Source of the DNA: Komagataeibacter xylinus NBRC 15237
Lineage (GTDB): Bacteria; Pseudomonadota; Alphaproteobacteria; Acetobacterales; Acetobacteraceae
Assembly (NCBI RefSeq): GCF_001571345.1
Contig: NZ_BCTP01000003.1
Location: 62,001-126,000, forward strand
Direction: 5' to 3'
DNA: 64,000 nt
Under the pieces are notes generated by a model, which ran no database searches, was not told the origin of the DNA, and worked only from the letters and a program-made list of their open reading frames with translations. Position numbers and translations under genes: made by a program. Below are positions 1-9,252 of this stretch, piece after piece (the first letter of the stretch is position 1; each line of letters opens with the position of its first letter).

Positions 1-128
1 ATGCACAACCGGAACGGTTTCATCGGCGTTCCCGGCATGACGGGGGGCGGATTCTCCGCTATGAATATTATCACGGTTTATATCCGCCGGATGTTCCGGG
101 GCATGTTGAGATTTTGAAGGCGAGGAAG
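1..128. other. Left-edge leader, no supported gene
   Basis: No gene can be supported here. A 38-codon frame opens at base 1 and closes at 115-117, but its product resembles nothing I know and it may only be the tail of something outside the window. The stretch probably carries the promoter and leader of the lipoprotein gene that follows. A GAAGG at 116-120 sits at good ribosome-binding distance from the ATG at 129. Confidence 0.4.
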
Positions 129-1496
129 ATGAGGCGTCAGACATTCGGAACCCAGATGCAAGGACAGGATGCTGATACTGCCTCTGTGCGCCCTGCATGC
201 AAGCGCTTATTGCTGGCAGGGCTGGCGCTGTCGGTGCTGACCGCCTGTGCCGGCGGTGAGGGTGGTGGCCATCATGCGCCCCATGCCGGGCGCAACGTGG
301 GCGTGCTGCTGCCGCTGAGCGGGGCGAACGCCCGCCTGGGCCAGGAAATGCTGACCGCCACGCGCATGGCCATGAACACACCCACGGCTCCGCCGCTTGA
401 CGTGCATGATACCGCCGCCCCCGGTGGCAACGCCGCTACTGCGGCACAGGCGGCCATCAAGGCAGGCGACGGGCTGATCCTCGGCCCGCTCACCATGGAT
501 GAAACAGCGCAGACGGCACCGGTCGCCACCGCCGCCGGGGTGCCTGTGCTGGCCTTTACCAGTGATACGTCGGTCGCCCAGCCCGGTGTCTGGACCCTTG
601 GCATCGCGCCCGAGCAGCAGGTGCGCCGCATGGTGCTCGCTGCCCGGCAGCAGGGGCGGCAGCATTTCGCGGCTTTCCTGCCCGATAACCGGCTGGGTCA
701 TGCGCTTGGGCAGGCGCTGCAGCAGGTGTGCACGGAAAATGGCCTGCAATCGCCGCAGATCATGTTCCATGACAGCACGCAGGAGGCGATTACCGCCAAC
801 CTGAAAACCCTGTCGGCCTATGACAGTCGCGCCGCCGCCGTGCCGCAGCCCGACCCCGTGGTCCAGTCGCCGGTTGCGCCCACGCCCGAGGCCGTGCCCG
901 ATTCAGCGACCATCGACCCCGCCAATCCCGATGGCGCGCCGCAGGCCCCCACGCCAGCGCCAGAAACCGCCACGGCACCCGCTGCCACGCCCGATTTTCC
1001 TGCCCCGCCGTTTGATGCGCTGCTCCTGGGCGATACCGGGCTGCAACTGGGCATGATCATCAACGCGCTGGCGCTGGCGCATGTGGACAATACGCATGTG
1101 CAGATCATGGGGCCGGGGCTGTGGTCGGCATTCGCCACCAAGCTCGGCGCGCTGCAGGGGGCGTGGTACGCAGCGCCCGATCCAGCCACCCGGCAGGCAT
1201 TCGTGCAGCAGTTCATGGCCAACTACCACCATATGCCGACCCCTCTGGCCGACCTGACCTATGATGCGGCGGCCCTGGTGAAGGCGCTGGACCAGAACCG
1301 CCCCGCCGGAAGCGCCAATGGCTACTCCGTGCAGGCGCTGACCCGCCCCGACGGGTTTGGCGGGGTGGATGGCGCATTTGGTTTTCTGGAGAATGGCAGG
1401 ACGCGGCGTGATCTGGCCGTGTTCCAGATCCTGCCCAACGGTGGCGGCAGGATCGTCATTCCCCCTGCGGGCAGGCTGCGGCGCAGCGCCAACTAG
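129..1496 (+). CDS. Penicillin-binding-protein activator-like lipoprotein
   Basis: A 455-aa exported lipoprotein with a type I periplasmic-binding-protein fold, as in LpoA/YraM-like activators of peptidoglycan synthases. A hydrophobic stretch is followed by the lipobox LTAC with the lipidated Cys at residue 40. The mature part opens with NVGVLLPLSG, the typical first strand of Leu/Ile/Val-binding-type domains. A Pro/Ala-rich insertion at about residues 238-293 interrupts the domain and is probably a flexible linker. The role in cell-wall synthesis is inferred from the family; a general periplasmic binding role is the alternative. The start is uncertain: an in-frame TTG lies at 114 and another ATG at 156. 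I prefer ATG 129 because GAAGG lies 8 nt upstream. Confidence 0.8.
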   Translation: MRRQTFGTQMQGQDADTASVRPACKRLLLAGLALSVLTACAGGEGGGHHAPHAGRNVGVLLPLSGANARLGQEMLTATRMAMNTPTAPPLDVHDTAAPGGNAATAAQAAIKAGDGLILGPLTMDETAQTAPVATAAGVPVLAFTSDTSVAQPGVWTLGIAPEQQVRRMVLAARQQGRQHFAAFLPDNRLGHALGQALQQVCTENGLQSPQIMFHDSTQEAITANLKTLSAYDSRAAAVPQPDPVVQSPVAPTPEAVPDSATIDPANPDGAPQAPTPAPETATAPAATPDFPAPPFDALLLGDTGLQLGMIINALALAHVDNTHVQIMGPGLWSAFATKLGALQGAWYAAPDPATRQAFVQQFMANYHHMPTPLADLTYDAAALVKALDQNRPAGSANGYSVQALTRPDGFGGVDGAFGFLENGRTRRDLAVFQILPNGGGRIVIPPAGRLRRSAN

Positions 1497-1536
1497 GGGC
1501 AGCGCAGGAGGATGGTGTAACCGTCGCTGACCTGTT

Positions 1537-1887
1537 TCAGGCGGCGGCGGTTGCCCCATGCGCCAGCACCGGGCGGATGGCGTGAAGGGCGGCTTCAAAG
1601 CTGCTGTAGGTGGCAAGCTGGCGGTCGCGGATCTGGTCAACAAGTACCCAGCCCATGCCCTCGGGGCGGACCATGTAGGCAGGCCGGGCATTTTCGCGCA
1701 CCCAGACCAGCACATGCTCGATATCGGGCTCGTTTTCATCGTTGTGATCGGAGATGTCCGCATCACACAGGCCCATGCACGCACCGGCTTCAAGCCAGCG
1801 CATCAGGTATTCGCGGTGGCGGGGCAGGAAGCCCTGCCGCAGGGAAACAACATTGGTGGCGGAAGCCTGCCTGGTCATCATGTGCAT
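1537..1887 (-). CDS. Conserved-looking hypothetical protein, 116 aa
   Basis: I do not recognise the family. The product is a small soluble protein without signal peptide or membrane segment. It has an acidic middle (DADISDHNDENEPDIEH) followed by VLVWVRENARPAYMVRPEG, and it is probably a compact alpha/beta domain. The start at 1887 is chosen because AGAGGG lies 8 nt upstream; ATGs at 1881 and 1878 are alternatives, and the frame is open further upstream without plausible coding. It is convergent with the lipoprotein gene and has its own 157-nt upstream region with a direct repeat (1969-1998). No function can be assigned. Confidence 0.65.
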   Translation of the reverse strand: MHMMTRQASATNVVSLRQGFLPRHREYLMRWLEAGACMGLCDADISDHNDENEPDIEHVLVWVRENARPAYMVRPEGMGWVLVDQIRDRQLATYSSFEAALHAIRPVLAHGATAAA

Positions 1888-1968
1888 TCCGTTGGCCCTC
1901 TGACTGTCTTGGCGTGACAAGATAGGAACAACGCTATTCCTGCATGGCAGCTTTGCCAAACTGAATTT

Positions 1969-1998
1969 CAGGCAGAAAGCCGCACAAACAGGCAGAAA
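1969..1998. repeat. Tandem direct repeat CAGGCAGAAA, period 20
   Basis: The 10-mer CAGGCAGAAA occurs at 1969-1978 and again at 1989-1998, about two helical turns apart. It lies in the AT-richer intergenic stretch upstream of the reverse-strand 116-aa gene. The geometry suits a pair of binding sites for one regulator on the same face of the helix. No regulator is known. Confidence 0.35.
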
Positions 1999-2044
1999 CA
2001 ACACCCTGTGGCAAAAAAGCAATATTTTGTAGCATACATGGCTA

Positions 2045-2983
2045 TTATTTAGGCTCTTCAGTAGGCATTTGCCCATTCCATCGGCGATGAATCCAGAGCC
2101 AACTGCCCGGCTGCTGCCGGATCGTGCCTTCAATCCAGTCATTCACCTGTTGCGTCAGAGTCATCTGGTCCGCAGCACGGTTGCCGCTATCAGGCAGGTT
2201 GATGGGGGGATAGACATGCATGCGCAGCCGTGCCGGGCCGATGCGCTCGATATAGCCGGGTATGACGGGGCAGCGCAGCCTGAGCGCCATGGCCGCCATG
2301 GCGCCCGCCGTCATGGCAGGCTGGCCGAAAAAGCGGGCGGCGACTCCATCATTCATCTTCTGGTCCACCAGCATGCCCAGATGACCGCCCTTGAGTATGT
2401 GGGCCAGCGCATTGCGCGCGCCACGTGCCCCCTTGGCAAACAGCGGCACGGGCGCGCCCATCGCATCATTGCGCAGGTCGCGCAGGATACGATCGACAAG
2501 CGGGTTGTTCGGCGCGCGGTAAAACGAGGAGAATGGCAGTCCGTACCGCGCCACGGCGGGGGGCAGCATCTCCCAGTTGCCAATATGGCCGGATACGAAA
2601 ATGGTCGGCCCGCCCTTCGCCGCCTGCGCGACGAGGTGTTCCTCGCCCACCACATCCCAGCCGGGGCCGCCATCCGCCGGGTTGCGGGGCAGGGTGGCAA
2701 GGTGGGGGAACTCGCCAGCGTTGCGGCCGATATTGTCCCACATGGCGCGGATGACGGCGCGGCGCATTCCGCCATCAAGTTCGGGCATGGCCATGCGCAG
2801 ATTGGCATCGGCTATTTTCGAGATGGGCAGGCGCGGCCCCACCGTGCGGCACAGCCACCCGCCAAGGTTGGAGGCCCGCACCGGGCCAAGGCGACGGAAG
2901 AGGGCCGCAAGCGCGCGCACCAGGGCCGCTTCAAGGTGCATCTGCCGTGTGGGGTGTTGTGCCTGGGGCTGTTCTGCTTTCAT
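2045..2983 (-). CDS. Lauroyl/lysophospholipid acyltransferase (LpxL/HtrB-like)
   Basis: A 312-aa member of the LpxL/HtrB family that adds secondary acyl chains to Kdo-lipid A at the inner membrane. The catalytic H-x4-[D/E] motif is present as HIGNWE (His133, Glu138). A later GMLVDQKMNDGV segment matches the family's second conserved block. The start at 2983 gives an ATGA overlap with the lpxK stop, pointing to translational coupling; an upstream in-frame ATG at 3004 is possible. It is the last gene of the overlapping waaA-lpxK-acyltransferase cluster, which supports a lipid A role. Which acyl position it modifies cannot be told from sequence. Confidence 0.85.
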   Translation of the reverse strand: MKAEQPQAQHPTRQMHLEAALVRALAALFRRLGPVRASNLGGWLCRTVGPRLPISKIADANLRMAMPELDGGMRRAVIRAMWDNIGRNAGEFPHLATLPRNPADGGPGWDVVGEEHLVAQAAKGGPTIFVSGHIGNWEMLPPAVARYGLPFSSFYRAPNNPLVDRILRDLRNDAMGAPVPLFAKGARGARNALAHILKGGHLGMLVDQKMNDGVAARFFGQPAMTAGAMAAMALRLRCPVIPGYIERIGPARLRMHVYPPINLPDSGNRAADQMTLTQQVNDWIEGTIRQQPGSWLWIHRRWNGQMPTEEPK

Positions 2984-3966
2984 CTCTGTGTCGTGCCCAG
3001 CCATAGATCCAGTATCCGTTCGGGCATGGCGGGGTTGGTCCATGCCAGTTGCAGGCCCACCGTATGCACCTCCGCCCGCAGGGCGGCATTGAGGCGCACG
3101 GCATCCTTCTGTGTTGTAACAAGGCAGCCCCCGGCCTGTGCCGCAAGTCTGTGCAGCCGGGCCTGCTCGGTTGCGGTATAGGCGTGATGATCGGGAAAGG
3201 CGAGGCAGCGGGCGGGGTGAATGCCGCGCTGCGCCAGCCCCTCGAAAAACTTGGCGGGCCGCCCGATGCCCGCAAAGGCGATGATGGGCCGGTTACGCGG
3301 TACCGATTGCGTGTCGGGTTGCAGGGTTGCTGCAAAACGGGGCAGTCCATCAGGCAGGCGGGTTGCAATGCCCTGCTGGTCACCGCCCATGATGACGACG
3401 CCACCGGCGCGGGCGAGTGCCGTGGCCACCGGCTCGCGCAGGGGGCCAGCAGGCAGCACGCGGCCATTGCCAAAACCGACCGCGCCATCAACTACCACCA
3501 GCGCCAGGTCCTGATGCAGGGTGGGGTTCTGGAACCCGTCATCCATCAGCAGGCAATCCGCGCCATCCGCCACGGCGCGGCGTGCCGATACAGCGCGGTC
3601 AGCGCCCACATAACATGGTGCGATGCAGGCCAGCAGCAGGGGTTCGTCGCCCACGTCGCGCGCGGTGTGACGGTTCGGGTCAACCCGTGTGCCTGCCCGC
3701 GCCCGGCCACCATATCCGCGTGAAAGAAAAGCGGGCCTGCGTCCGCGGCTTATGGCGCGCTGTGCCAGATCCATCACCAGCGGCGTCTTGCCCGCGCCAC
3801 CCACGCCAATATTGCCACAGCACAGCACCGGCACGGGTGCCTGCCATGATGCACGGCGCAGGCGGCGTGCGGTTGCGGCAGCATAAATATGGGCAAGGGG
3901 GGCAAGTAGCGCCGCCGGAAGGCCAGCATTGGTGGCTGGCCGCCACCAGAAGGCGGGTGGCTGCAT
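2980..3966 (-). CDS. lpxK: Tetraacyldisaccharide 4'-kinase
   Basis: LpxK phosphorylates the 4' position of tetraacyldisaccharide-1-phosphate to give lipid IVA at the cytoplasmic face of the inner membrane. The 328-aa length is normal. The P-loop is GNIGVGGAGKTP (residues 51-62), preceded by PVPVLCC. The N-terminus is hydrophobic and likely membrane-associated. YRAR-type DDGFQN sequence (LLMDDGFQNPTL) and a late DHHAY element (FPDHHAYTATE) are family hallmarks. Its ATG overlaps the waaA stop by one base (TGATG) and its stop overlaps the next gene (ATGA), so the three genes are surely co-translated. Confidence 0.95.
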   Translation of the reverse strand: MQPPAFWWRPATNAGLPAALLAPLAHIYAAATARRLRRASWQAPVPVLCCGNIGVGGAGKTPLVMDLAQRAISRGRRPAFLSRGYGGRARAGTRVDPNRHTARDVGDEPLLLACIAPCYVGADRAVSARRAVADGADCLLMDDGFQNPTLHQDLALVVVDGAVGFGNGRVLPAGPLREPVATALARAGGVVIMGGDQQGIATRLPDGLPRFAATLQPDTQSVPRNRPIIAFAGIGRPAKFFEGLAQRGIHPARCLAFPDHHAYTATEQARLHRLAAQAGGCLVTTQKDAVRLNAALRAEVHTVGLQLAWTNPAMPERILDLWLGTTQR

Positions 3967-5276
3967 CAGCGCGGGTCCAGTGCAAGAAGGGCGTGGGCTA
4001 TGCGCCTGACCAGCGCGGAATCGGGTAGGGCGTGCTGCTTGGCGTATGCGCCTGCCTTGTGGCAGGCATCAGGGTTCTGGAGTAGCGGGATAAGCCACTG
4101 GGTAATATCGGCCGGGGTTTCGACAAACCGCACGCTATCTGCCATCCGGCCATAAGCCTGGCGGAAATTGCCGATCAGTGGGCCGCTGGCCACAGGGCAA
4201 CCGGCCCGCGCGGGTTCCAGCGGGTTATGGCCACCGCCCGCGCAGCCCGGCAGGCTGTTGCCCATCAGCACCGGTGCGCCAAGGGCAAGGAACAGGCCCA
4301 TCTCGCCCAGCGTATCACAGATCCATAGTCCGTCCTGCGCGGTAGGGGCCTGCCCCAATGCGCGGCGCGGAGGGCTGGAGGGGGCATGTGCGGCAATATC
4401 CGCGCCGCGTTCGGGGTGGCGGGGGATGAGGATGGTCAGGGCATCGGGCACCATCTGCCGCACAAGGGCGCTGGCGGCGATGATGGCGGCGTCTTCTCCC
4501 TCATGGGTGGAGGCCGCGACCCAGACCGGCCGACCGGCCAGCATGGCTTGCAGTTCGGCCAGCGCCGTGGGGTCATGTGGCAGGGGGGGGGCCGCATCCT
4601 TGAGGTCGGCAATCAGGTCGATCCGGGTTGCGCCGCCCTGTTGCAGGCGGGCTGCATCTTCCGCGCTGCGGGCCATGACCCACGTAAAGGCCGAGAGCAT
4701 GCGGGCCAGCAGGCAGGCGGCCCGGCGCCAGTGAGCCAGCGAACGGTCGGACATGCGGCCGTTGAGCAGGGCCAACGGCATATGACGCGCGTGGCAGGCC
4801 GCAATCAGGTTGGGCCAGAGTTCGCTTTCCACCAGCGCACCCACGTCAGGCCGCCAGTAATCAAGAAACCGCGCCCCCCACCGTGGCACGTCCAGCGGCG
4901 CGAACTGCGCAATGACCCACTCCTGTCCGGCCATGGCAGGCAGGCGGTCATGCAGGATGGCATTTCCCGTGACCGTGCCGGTCGTGACCAGAACGTGCGG
5001 CGCGGAGGCAGCATCAAGTAACTGCTCAATGACCGGGAGGAGGGCAACCGTCTCGCCCACGCTGGCCGCATGCAGCCACACCAGCAATCCCGGGGGGCGG
5101 GGCCGGGTGGCCAGGCCGCGACGCTGGGGCAGGCTGTCCCGGGTTTCCTTGCCGCGCGCCAGCCTGCGGCGCAGGTTGAGGCGCAAAACAGGGGCCAGCA
5201 GGGCAGACAGGCCATGCCATCCCGCCCCGAGCAAGGCTCCGCACAGGCGACCCCTTGTGGCGGGGCGTTGGGTCAT
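3966..5276 (-). CDS. waaA: 3-deoxy-D-manno-octulosonic acid (Kdo) transferase
   Basis: WaaA (KdtA) transfers Kdo from CMP-Kdo to lipid IVA; it is a GT-B glycosyltransferase anchored to the inner membrane by its N-terminus. From the ATG at 5276 the protein is 436 aa, near the family norm. The conserved WLHAASVGE segment near residue 75 carries the catalytic Glu. The second domain has the nucleotide-binding pattern GHNPLEPARAGCPVASGP. The reading frame is open up to 5393, but those extra 39 residues are low-complexity and would make it unusually long. It heads the lipid A cluster and overlaps lpxK by one base. Confidence 0.93.
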   Translation of the reverse strand: MTQRPATRGRLCGALLGAGWHGLSALLAPVLRLNLRRRLARGKETRDSLPQRRGLATRPRPPGLLVWLHAASVGETVALLPVIEQLLDAASAPHVLVTTGTVTGNAILHDRLPAMAGQEWVIAQFAPLDVPRWGARFLDYWRPDVGALVESELWPNLIAACHARHMPLALLNGRMSDRSLAHWRRAACLLARMLSAFTWVMARSAEDAARLQQGGATRIDLIADLKDAAPPLPHDPTALAELQAMLAGRPVWVAASTHEGEDAAIIAASALVRQMVPDALTILIPRHPERGADIAAHAPSSPPRRALGQAPTAQDGLWICDTLGEMGLFLALGAPVLMGNSLPGCAGGGHNPLEPARAGCPVASGPLIGNFRQAYGRMADSVRFVETPADITQWLIPLLQNPDACHKAGAYAKQHALPDSALVRRIAHALLALDPR

Positions 5277-5424
5277 GCCTGTACCGGCCGGGAAAAGGGT
5301 GTGCGCATGTCCTTGCGGTAACATGCCTTGTGATGGGGGAAAAGGCGGGGCAGCAGCGGCAGGCAGGCTGTTTTTTTGTTGAATACCCGCCAATGGGGTT
5401 TAATAAGGCCCGCACCGGTCCGAT

Positions 5425-5655
5425 ATGCCGGTCATGACCCCCATGCAGGAACCGCGCAGCATCATGGCCCCTCCACCTTTCCGGTCCTTTCTCGTTCCGG
5501 GGCAGATAGTCCGCCACCCCGAGCACCCGGAATGGGGCGATGGCGCGGTGCAGTCGGCCATTGGCGAACGCGTTACGGTCATGTTTCCCCATGCAGGCAA
5601 GGTGATGGTCAATGCCATGGTCGTGCAGCTGACCGTGCTCTCCCAGGGTTTGTGA
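5425..5655 (+). CDS. DUF3553 small protein
   Basis: A 76-aa protein with the DUF3553 signature [20 protein letters not shown] followed by a short beta-rich tail ([12 protein letters not shown]). The family is common in alphaproteobacteria and resembles the small SH3-like domain attached to UvrD/CarD-type proteins, but no function is established. Start uncertain: ATGs at 5425, 5434, 5443 and 5464 are all in frame and the conserved part begins near residue 24. It lies 4 nt ahead of moaA, so the two are probably co-transcribed. Confidence 0.75.
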   Translation: MPVMTPMQEPRSIMAPPPFRSFLVPGQIVRHPEHPEWGDGAVQSAIGERVTVMFPHAGKVMVNAMVVQLTVLSQGL

Positions 5656-5659
5656 CTGC

Positions 5660-6679
5660 ATGAACCATGCCCCGCTACCCGATTCCTACGGCCGCCTGCT
5701 GACCTACCTGCGCGTGTCAGTCACCGACAGGTGCGACATGCGCTGCATCTACTGCATGGCCGAGGACATGACCTTCCTGCCCAAGGCGGAAATCCTGTCG
5801 CTGCCCGAACTCGAGCGCCTGTGCGCGGCCTTCATCGGCCACGGTGTGCGCAGGCTGCGGGTGACCGGGGGCGAGCCGCTGGTGCGGCGCGATGTCATGT
5901 CCTTCTTCCACGAAATGGGCAAATGGCTGCACCGTGATACCGGCCAGCCGGGGCTGGATGAACTCACGCTCACCACCAATGCCAGCAGGCTGGCCGAATT
6001 TGCCGATGGCCTGCATGCCTGTGGCGTGCGCCGCGTCAATGTCAGCCTTGATTCGCTTGATCCCGCCCGCTTTGCCCGCATCACCCGGCGCGGCAACCTT
6101 GCCCGCACGCTTGATGGCATCCGCGCGGCAAGGGAGGCAGGGCTTGCGGTGCGCATCAACACCGTGGCCATGGCGGGCGTGAATGAAGATGAATTCGACA
6201 CGCTGATTGCCTGGTGCGGCGAGATCGGCGCCGATCTGTGCCTGATCGAGACCATGCCCATGGGCGAGACGGGCGAGGACCGCACCGATCATTACCTGCC
6301 ACTCTCGACCGTGCGCCGCAGGCTTGAGCAGAACTGGACGTTGCAGCCGCTGGCCTATCGCACCGGCGGCCCGGCGCGTTATGCCCGCATTGGCCAGACG
6401 GGCCAGCGCATCGGCTTCATCACGCCCATGACCCATAATTTTTGTGAAAGCTGCAATCGCGTGCGCCTGTCATGCACCGGCAGGCTTTACACCTGCCTTG
6501 GCCATGAAGGCTCGACTGACCTGCGCGCCCCCCTGCGCGCGGGCGAGGATGACGTGGCGATGATGGACCATGTCCGCGCCGCCATCCTGCGCAAGCCGAA
6601 GGGGCATGATTTCCTGATCGGGCGCGATGCGGATGATCCCGCCCGCGTGCGGCGCCACATGAGTGTTACGGGCGGCTGA
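5660..6679 (+). CDS. moaA: GTP 3',8-cyclase (molybdenum cofactor biosynthesis)
   Basis: MoaA is a radical-SAM enzyme that converts GTP to the precursor of cyclic pyranopterin monophosphate, the first step of molybdenum cofactor synthesis. The radical-SAM cluster motif is CDMRCIYC (Cys25, 29, 32). The C-terminal second cluster follows C-x2-C-x13-C (CESC...YTC), and the protein ends with the catalytically important Gly-Gly. At 339 aa it is of normal size. The aldehyde-dehydrogenase-type molybdoenzyme and moeA elsewhere in the window are plausible users and partners of this pathway. It converges with the methyltransferase gene with only 3 nt between them. Confidence 0.96.
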   Translation: MNHAPLPDSYGRLLTYLRVSVTDRCDMRCIYCMAEDMTFLPKAEILSLPELERLCAAFIGHGVRRLRVTGGEPLVRRDVMSFFHEMGKWLHRDTGQPGLDELTLTTNASRLAEFADGLHACGVRRVNVSLDSLDPARFARITRRGNLARTLDGIRAAREAGLAVRINTVAMAGVNEDEFDTLIAWCGEIGADLCLIETMPMGETGEDRTDHYLPLSTVRRRLEQNWTLQPLAYRTGGPARYARIGQTGQRIGFITPMTHNFCESCNRVRLSCTGRLYTCLGHEGSTDLRAPLRAGEDDVAMMDHVRAAILRKPKGHDFLIGRDADDPARVRRHMSVTGG

Positions 6680-6682
6680 ATG

Positions 6683-7546
6683 TTACGGTGGCCCGCGAAG
6701 CGCCTCCTCCAGGCTCACGCTGAACTGGCCGGGCCGCAGCGGCCGGGGTTGCGTGGGGGCAGGGGCCCAGCCGGTCATGACCGCGATGTGCAGCGACTGC
6801 GCGATACTGCCATCGGCATCACGCGGCAGGCGGCCCAGGACCTCGGCCAGCAGGGCAGGGGATGTCAGGCCACGCGCGCGCTGGCACAGGGCATTGGTCT
6901 CGCCTGCGTGGCGCAGATCGGCCAGAAGGCCCATGGGCGTTGCGTAACTCAGTTCGATCACATCGGCATCGGCCACCGGCAGGGCAAACCCCGCGCGTTG
7001 CAGCAGGGCCGCGCAGTCACGCAGGCCGGGAAAGGGCGAGACGCGTGGCGAGACACCGCCGCGCTGCGCCATCTCGGCTTCCATCAGCGCCGTGCGCAGG
7101 CCGCCCAGCGTGGGCAGCACCGGCATGCAGGCCAGAAACAGCCCATCCGGCGCCAGAACATTGCGCACCTGCGCCAGCAGTCCCGGCAGGTCATTGATCC
7201 AGTGCAGCGAAAGACATGCCACCACCAGGTTGAAACTGTGTGGGGCGAAGGGCAGCCATTCCCCATCCATGGCCACGGCAGGCCCGGCATCAAGGGCCGC
7301 CATGCGGGGCGAGAGATCGGCGGCAACGGTATGGATGCCGCGCGCGCGCAGGCGCGGAGCCACCACGCCACGCCCGCCAATATCCAGCGCCGTGGCGAAC
7401 GGGCGCGTGACATCATCAAGGCGGTCGAGCAGGCGGGTGGCGGCTTCCTCCATAACGGGGCGCACCGCCGCCACGTCGGGTGCCGCGCGGTCACGGTGCA
7501 GCCTCACGGCATGGCGGTCGAATATCTGCGGCACATCCGGGCTCAT
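6683..7546 (-). CDS. SAM-dependent methyltransferase, NDUFAF5/BioC-like
   Basis: A 287-aa class I methyltransferase opening with PQIFDRHAVRLHRDRAAP, typical of the NDUFAF5/BioC-like group found in alphaproteobacteria. SAM motif I is present as ALDIGGRGVVAPRL, followed by the acidic strand VAADLSPRM and the motif-IV stretch SFNLVVACLSLHWIND. In mitochondria NDUFAF5 modifies a complex I subunit; the bacterial substrate is unknown. It is unlikely to be the BioC of this genome, because a BioC domain lies in the biotin locus at 24.9 kb. The start at 7546 removes 31 non-conserved residues and leaves 56 nt to the divergent comF-like gene. Confidence 0.8.
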   Translation of the reverse strand: MSPDVPQIFDRHAVRLHRDRAAPDVAAVRPVMEEAATRLLDRLDDVTRPFATALDIGGRGVVAPRLRARGIHTVAADLSPRMAALDAGPAVAMDGEWLPFAPHSFNLVVACLSLHWINDLPGLLAQVRNVLAPDGLFLACMPVLPTLGGLRTALMEAEMAQRGGVSPRVSPFPGLRDCAALLQRAGFALPVADADVIELSYATPMGLLADLRHAGETNALCQRARGLTSPALLAEVLGRLPRDADGSIAQSLHIAVMTGWAPAPTQPRPLRPGQFSVSLEEALRGPP

Positions 7547-7602
7547 GCCCCTTGGTGTGAACCCATGCCCGCACCCTGCCAAGCCCACGATCGTGTGAGC
7601 CG

Positions 7603-8364
7603 ATGACCCGTTCCGCCCCATGGTGGCGCAAGGCCGCAACGCCGGTGCTTGACCTGCTGTTTCCGCCCCGCTGCCTTGCCTGTGGGGCGGAGGTGGCGCA
7701 GGCCGGGCATCTGTGCGGGGCGTGCGTGGGGCAGATGCACCTGATTACGCCGCCTTTCTGCCGGCGCTGCGCCCTGCCGTTTTCCTCCCGCGCGGCCGCG
7801 GGGCCGGACATGACCTGCACCACATGCCAGCAGAACCCGCCGCCGTGGCGCGAAGCCCGTGCCGCCATGATGTATGATGAGACCGCGCGCAGCCTCATTC
7901 TGCCGCTGAAATATGCCGACAGCACGGAAAACGTATCGCTGCTGGCACGTTACATGGCCAAGGCGGGCAGGGACATCATGACGGGGGAGAGCCTGTTCAT
8001 GCCGGTTCCGCTGCATCGCCTGCGGCTGTTTGGCCGCCGCTACAACCAGGCAGCGCTTCTGGCCCGCGCGCTGGCGCGCCTTGCGGGGGCTACGGTCCTT
8101 TGCGACGGGCTTGAGCGCATCCACGCCACCCGCCCGCTTGAAGGGCTGGGCCGCAGCCAGCGCCAGCACCTCATGCATGGGGCGATTACGGTGCGGCCGG
8201 AGCGGATTCCCGCGCTATCGGGGCGGCATGTCATCGTGGTGGATGATGTGATGACCACCGGCGCCACGCTGGCGGCCTGCGCTGTTCCGCTGCTTGCGGC
8301 GGGTGCTACGCGGGTTGATGTGCTTGCGGCCGCGCGTGCCAGTGGCCAGCATGCGCCGCAATAG
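7603..8364 (+). CDS. ComF family phosphoribosyltransferase-like protein
   Basis: A 253-aa ComF/GntX family protein. The N-terminal part has a cysteine-rich zinc-ribbon (CLACGAEV, CGACVGQ, CRRCALPF, CTTC), and the C-terminal half is a type I phosphoribosyltransferase domain with the PRPP-binding motif VIVVDDVMTTGAT. The family is linked to DNA uptake in naturally competent bacteria, but most proteobacterial members have no proven role. It is followed by grxC and a DUF1178 gene, an order common in alphaproteobacteria. Confidence 0.88.
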   Translation: MTRSAPWWRKAATPVLDLLFPPRCLACGAEVAQAGHLCGACVGQMHLITPPFCRRCALPFSSRAAAGPDMTCTTCQQNPPPWREARAAMMYDETARSLILPLKYADSTENVSLLARYMAKAGRDIMTGESLFMPVPLHRLRLFGRRYNQAALLARALARLAGATVLCDGLERIHATRPLEGLGRSQRQHLMHGAITVRPERIPALSGRHVIVVDDVMTTGATLAACAVPLLAAGATRVDVLAAARASGQHAPQ

Positions 8365-8441
8365 GATAGGATGACCCGAGACAGACGCATTCGCCCCGGA
8401 TTATGGGTGGCGGATCAACCCGCAAGCCAAGTGAAGGTTCA

Positions 8442-8702
8442 ATGCCCGCAATCGATATCTACACCCAACCCGGCTGCCCCTACTGCATCCGCGCCGTGCG
8501 GCTGCTGAAGCAGAAGGGTGTCTCCTTCAACGAAATCGATGCCCCCTACGGCACGCCCGAACGCGCGGAATCCATCAGCCGCTCGGGCGGGCGCACCACC
8601 GTGCCGCAGATCTTCATCGACAACACGCCCATTGGCGGCTGCGATGAGCTGATGGCGCTTGAACGCGCGGGCAGGCTCGATGGCCTGCTGGGCAGGGGCT
8701 GA
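8442..8702 (+). CDS. grxC: Glutaredoxin 3
   Basis: An 86-aa dithiol glutaredoxin with the active site CPYC (in YTQPGCPYCIRAV), the cis-proline motif TVPQIFID and the glutathione-binding GGCDEL segment. It reduces protein disulfides and glutathionylated proteins in the cytoplasm. ATG 8442 is chosen because GAAGG lies just upstream and the product then starts directly at the first strand; the frame extends to 8403 without conservation. It belongs to the comF-grxC-DUF1178 group. Confidence 0.95.
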   Translation: MPAIDIYTQPGCPYCIRAVRLLKQKGVSFNEIDAPYGTPERAESISRSGGRTTVPQIFIDNTPIGGCDELMALERAGRLDGLLGRG

Positions 8703-8711
8703 CATAACGGC

Positions 8712-9185
8712 ATGATCCGGTATCAGTTGCGCTGTGGCGCGGGGCATGAGTTTGAAGGGTGGTTTCCCGGCAGCGCCGCGTTCGAGCGGCAGGCCGCAGG
8801 TGGGCTGCTGTCCTGCCCGCATTGCGGCGCGCCCGACGTAACGCGCGCCCTCATGGCGCCCGCCGTCCATACGGGCATGCCCGCGCGGCAGGCCGAAGCA
8901 ACCGCAACGCCCGCCACGCCCATGCCTGCGCCCACGCCACCCGGCCATGCGCCACAGGCCATGCCTGATACCATGCTCGCCCTGTTACAGAAAATACGCG
9001 AAACGGTTGAGACGCATTGCGACGACGTAGGCGACGGCTTTGCCGAGGAAGCCCTGGGCATGCACCGTGGCGAGCGTGAAGCCCGGGGCATTTATGGTAG
9101 CATGACGGAAGAGGAGCATGCCGAACTTGATGAGGCGGGCGTGGAGATCCACGCCATTCCATGGGTCCGGCGCGCTGACAGCTAG
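8712..9185 (+). CDS. DUF1178 family protein
   Basis: A 157-aa protein with the DUF1178 pattern: an N-terminal RCGAGHEFEGWF, then a zinc-ribbon half CPHCGAPDV, a Pro/Ala-rich hinge and the conserved C-terminal block GDGFAEEA...HRGEREARGIYG. The function is unknown. The gene follows grxC by 9 nt. In many alphaproteobacteria a nitrilase-like gene sits between these two; none is seen here. Confidence 0.88.
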   Translation: MIRYQLRCGAGHEFEGWFPGSAAFERQAAGGLLSCPHCGAPDVTRALMAPAVHTGMPARQAEATATPATPMPAPTPPGHAPQAMPDTMLALLQKIRETVETHCDDVGDGFAEEALGMHRGEREARGIYGSMTEEEHAELDEAGVEIHAIPWVRRADS

Positions 9186-9252
9186 AGGGTAGACGCAAGC
9201 GCGCTTCGGGGCACTGACCGGAATGCGCGCCATGTCGGGGGAACGATTCAAG

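Noticed and set aside
1-117. 38-codon frame from the left edge
   Set aside because: Too short, no homology recognised, and it runs into the lipoprotein leader. It cannot be judged without sequence to the left.
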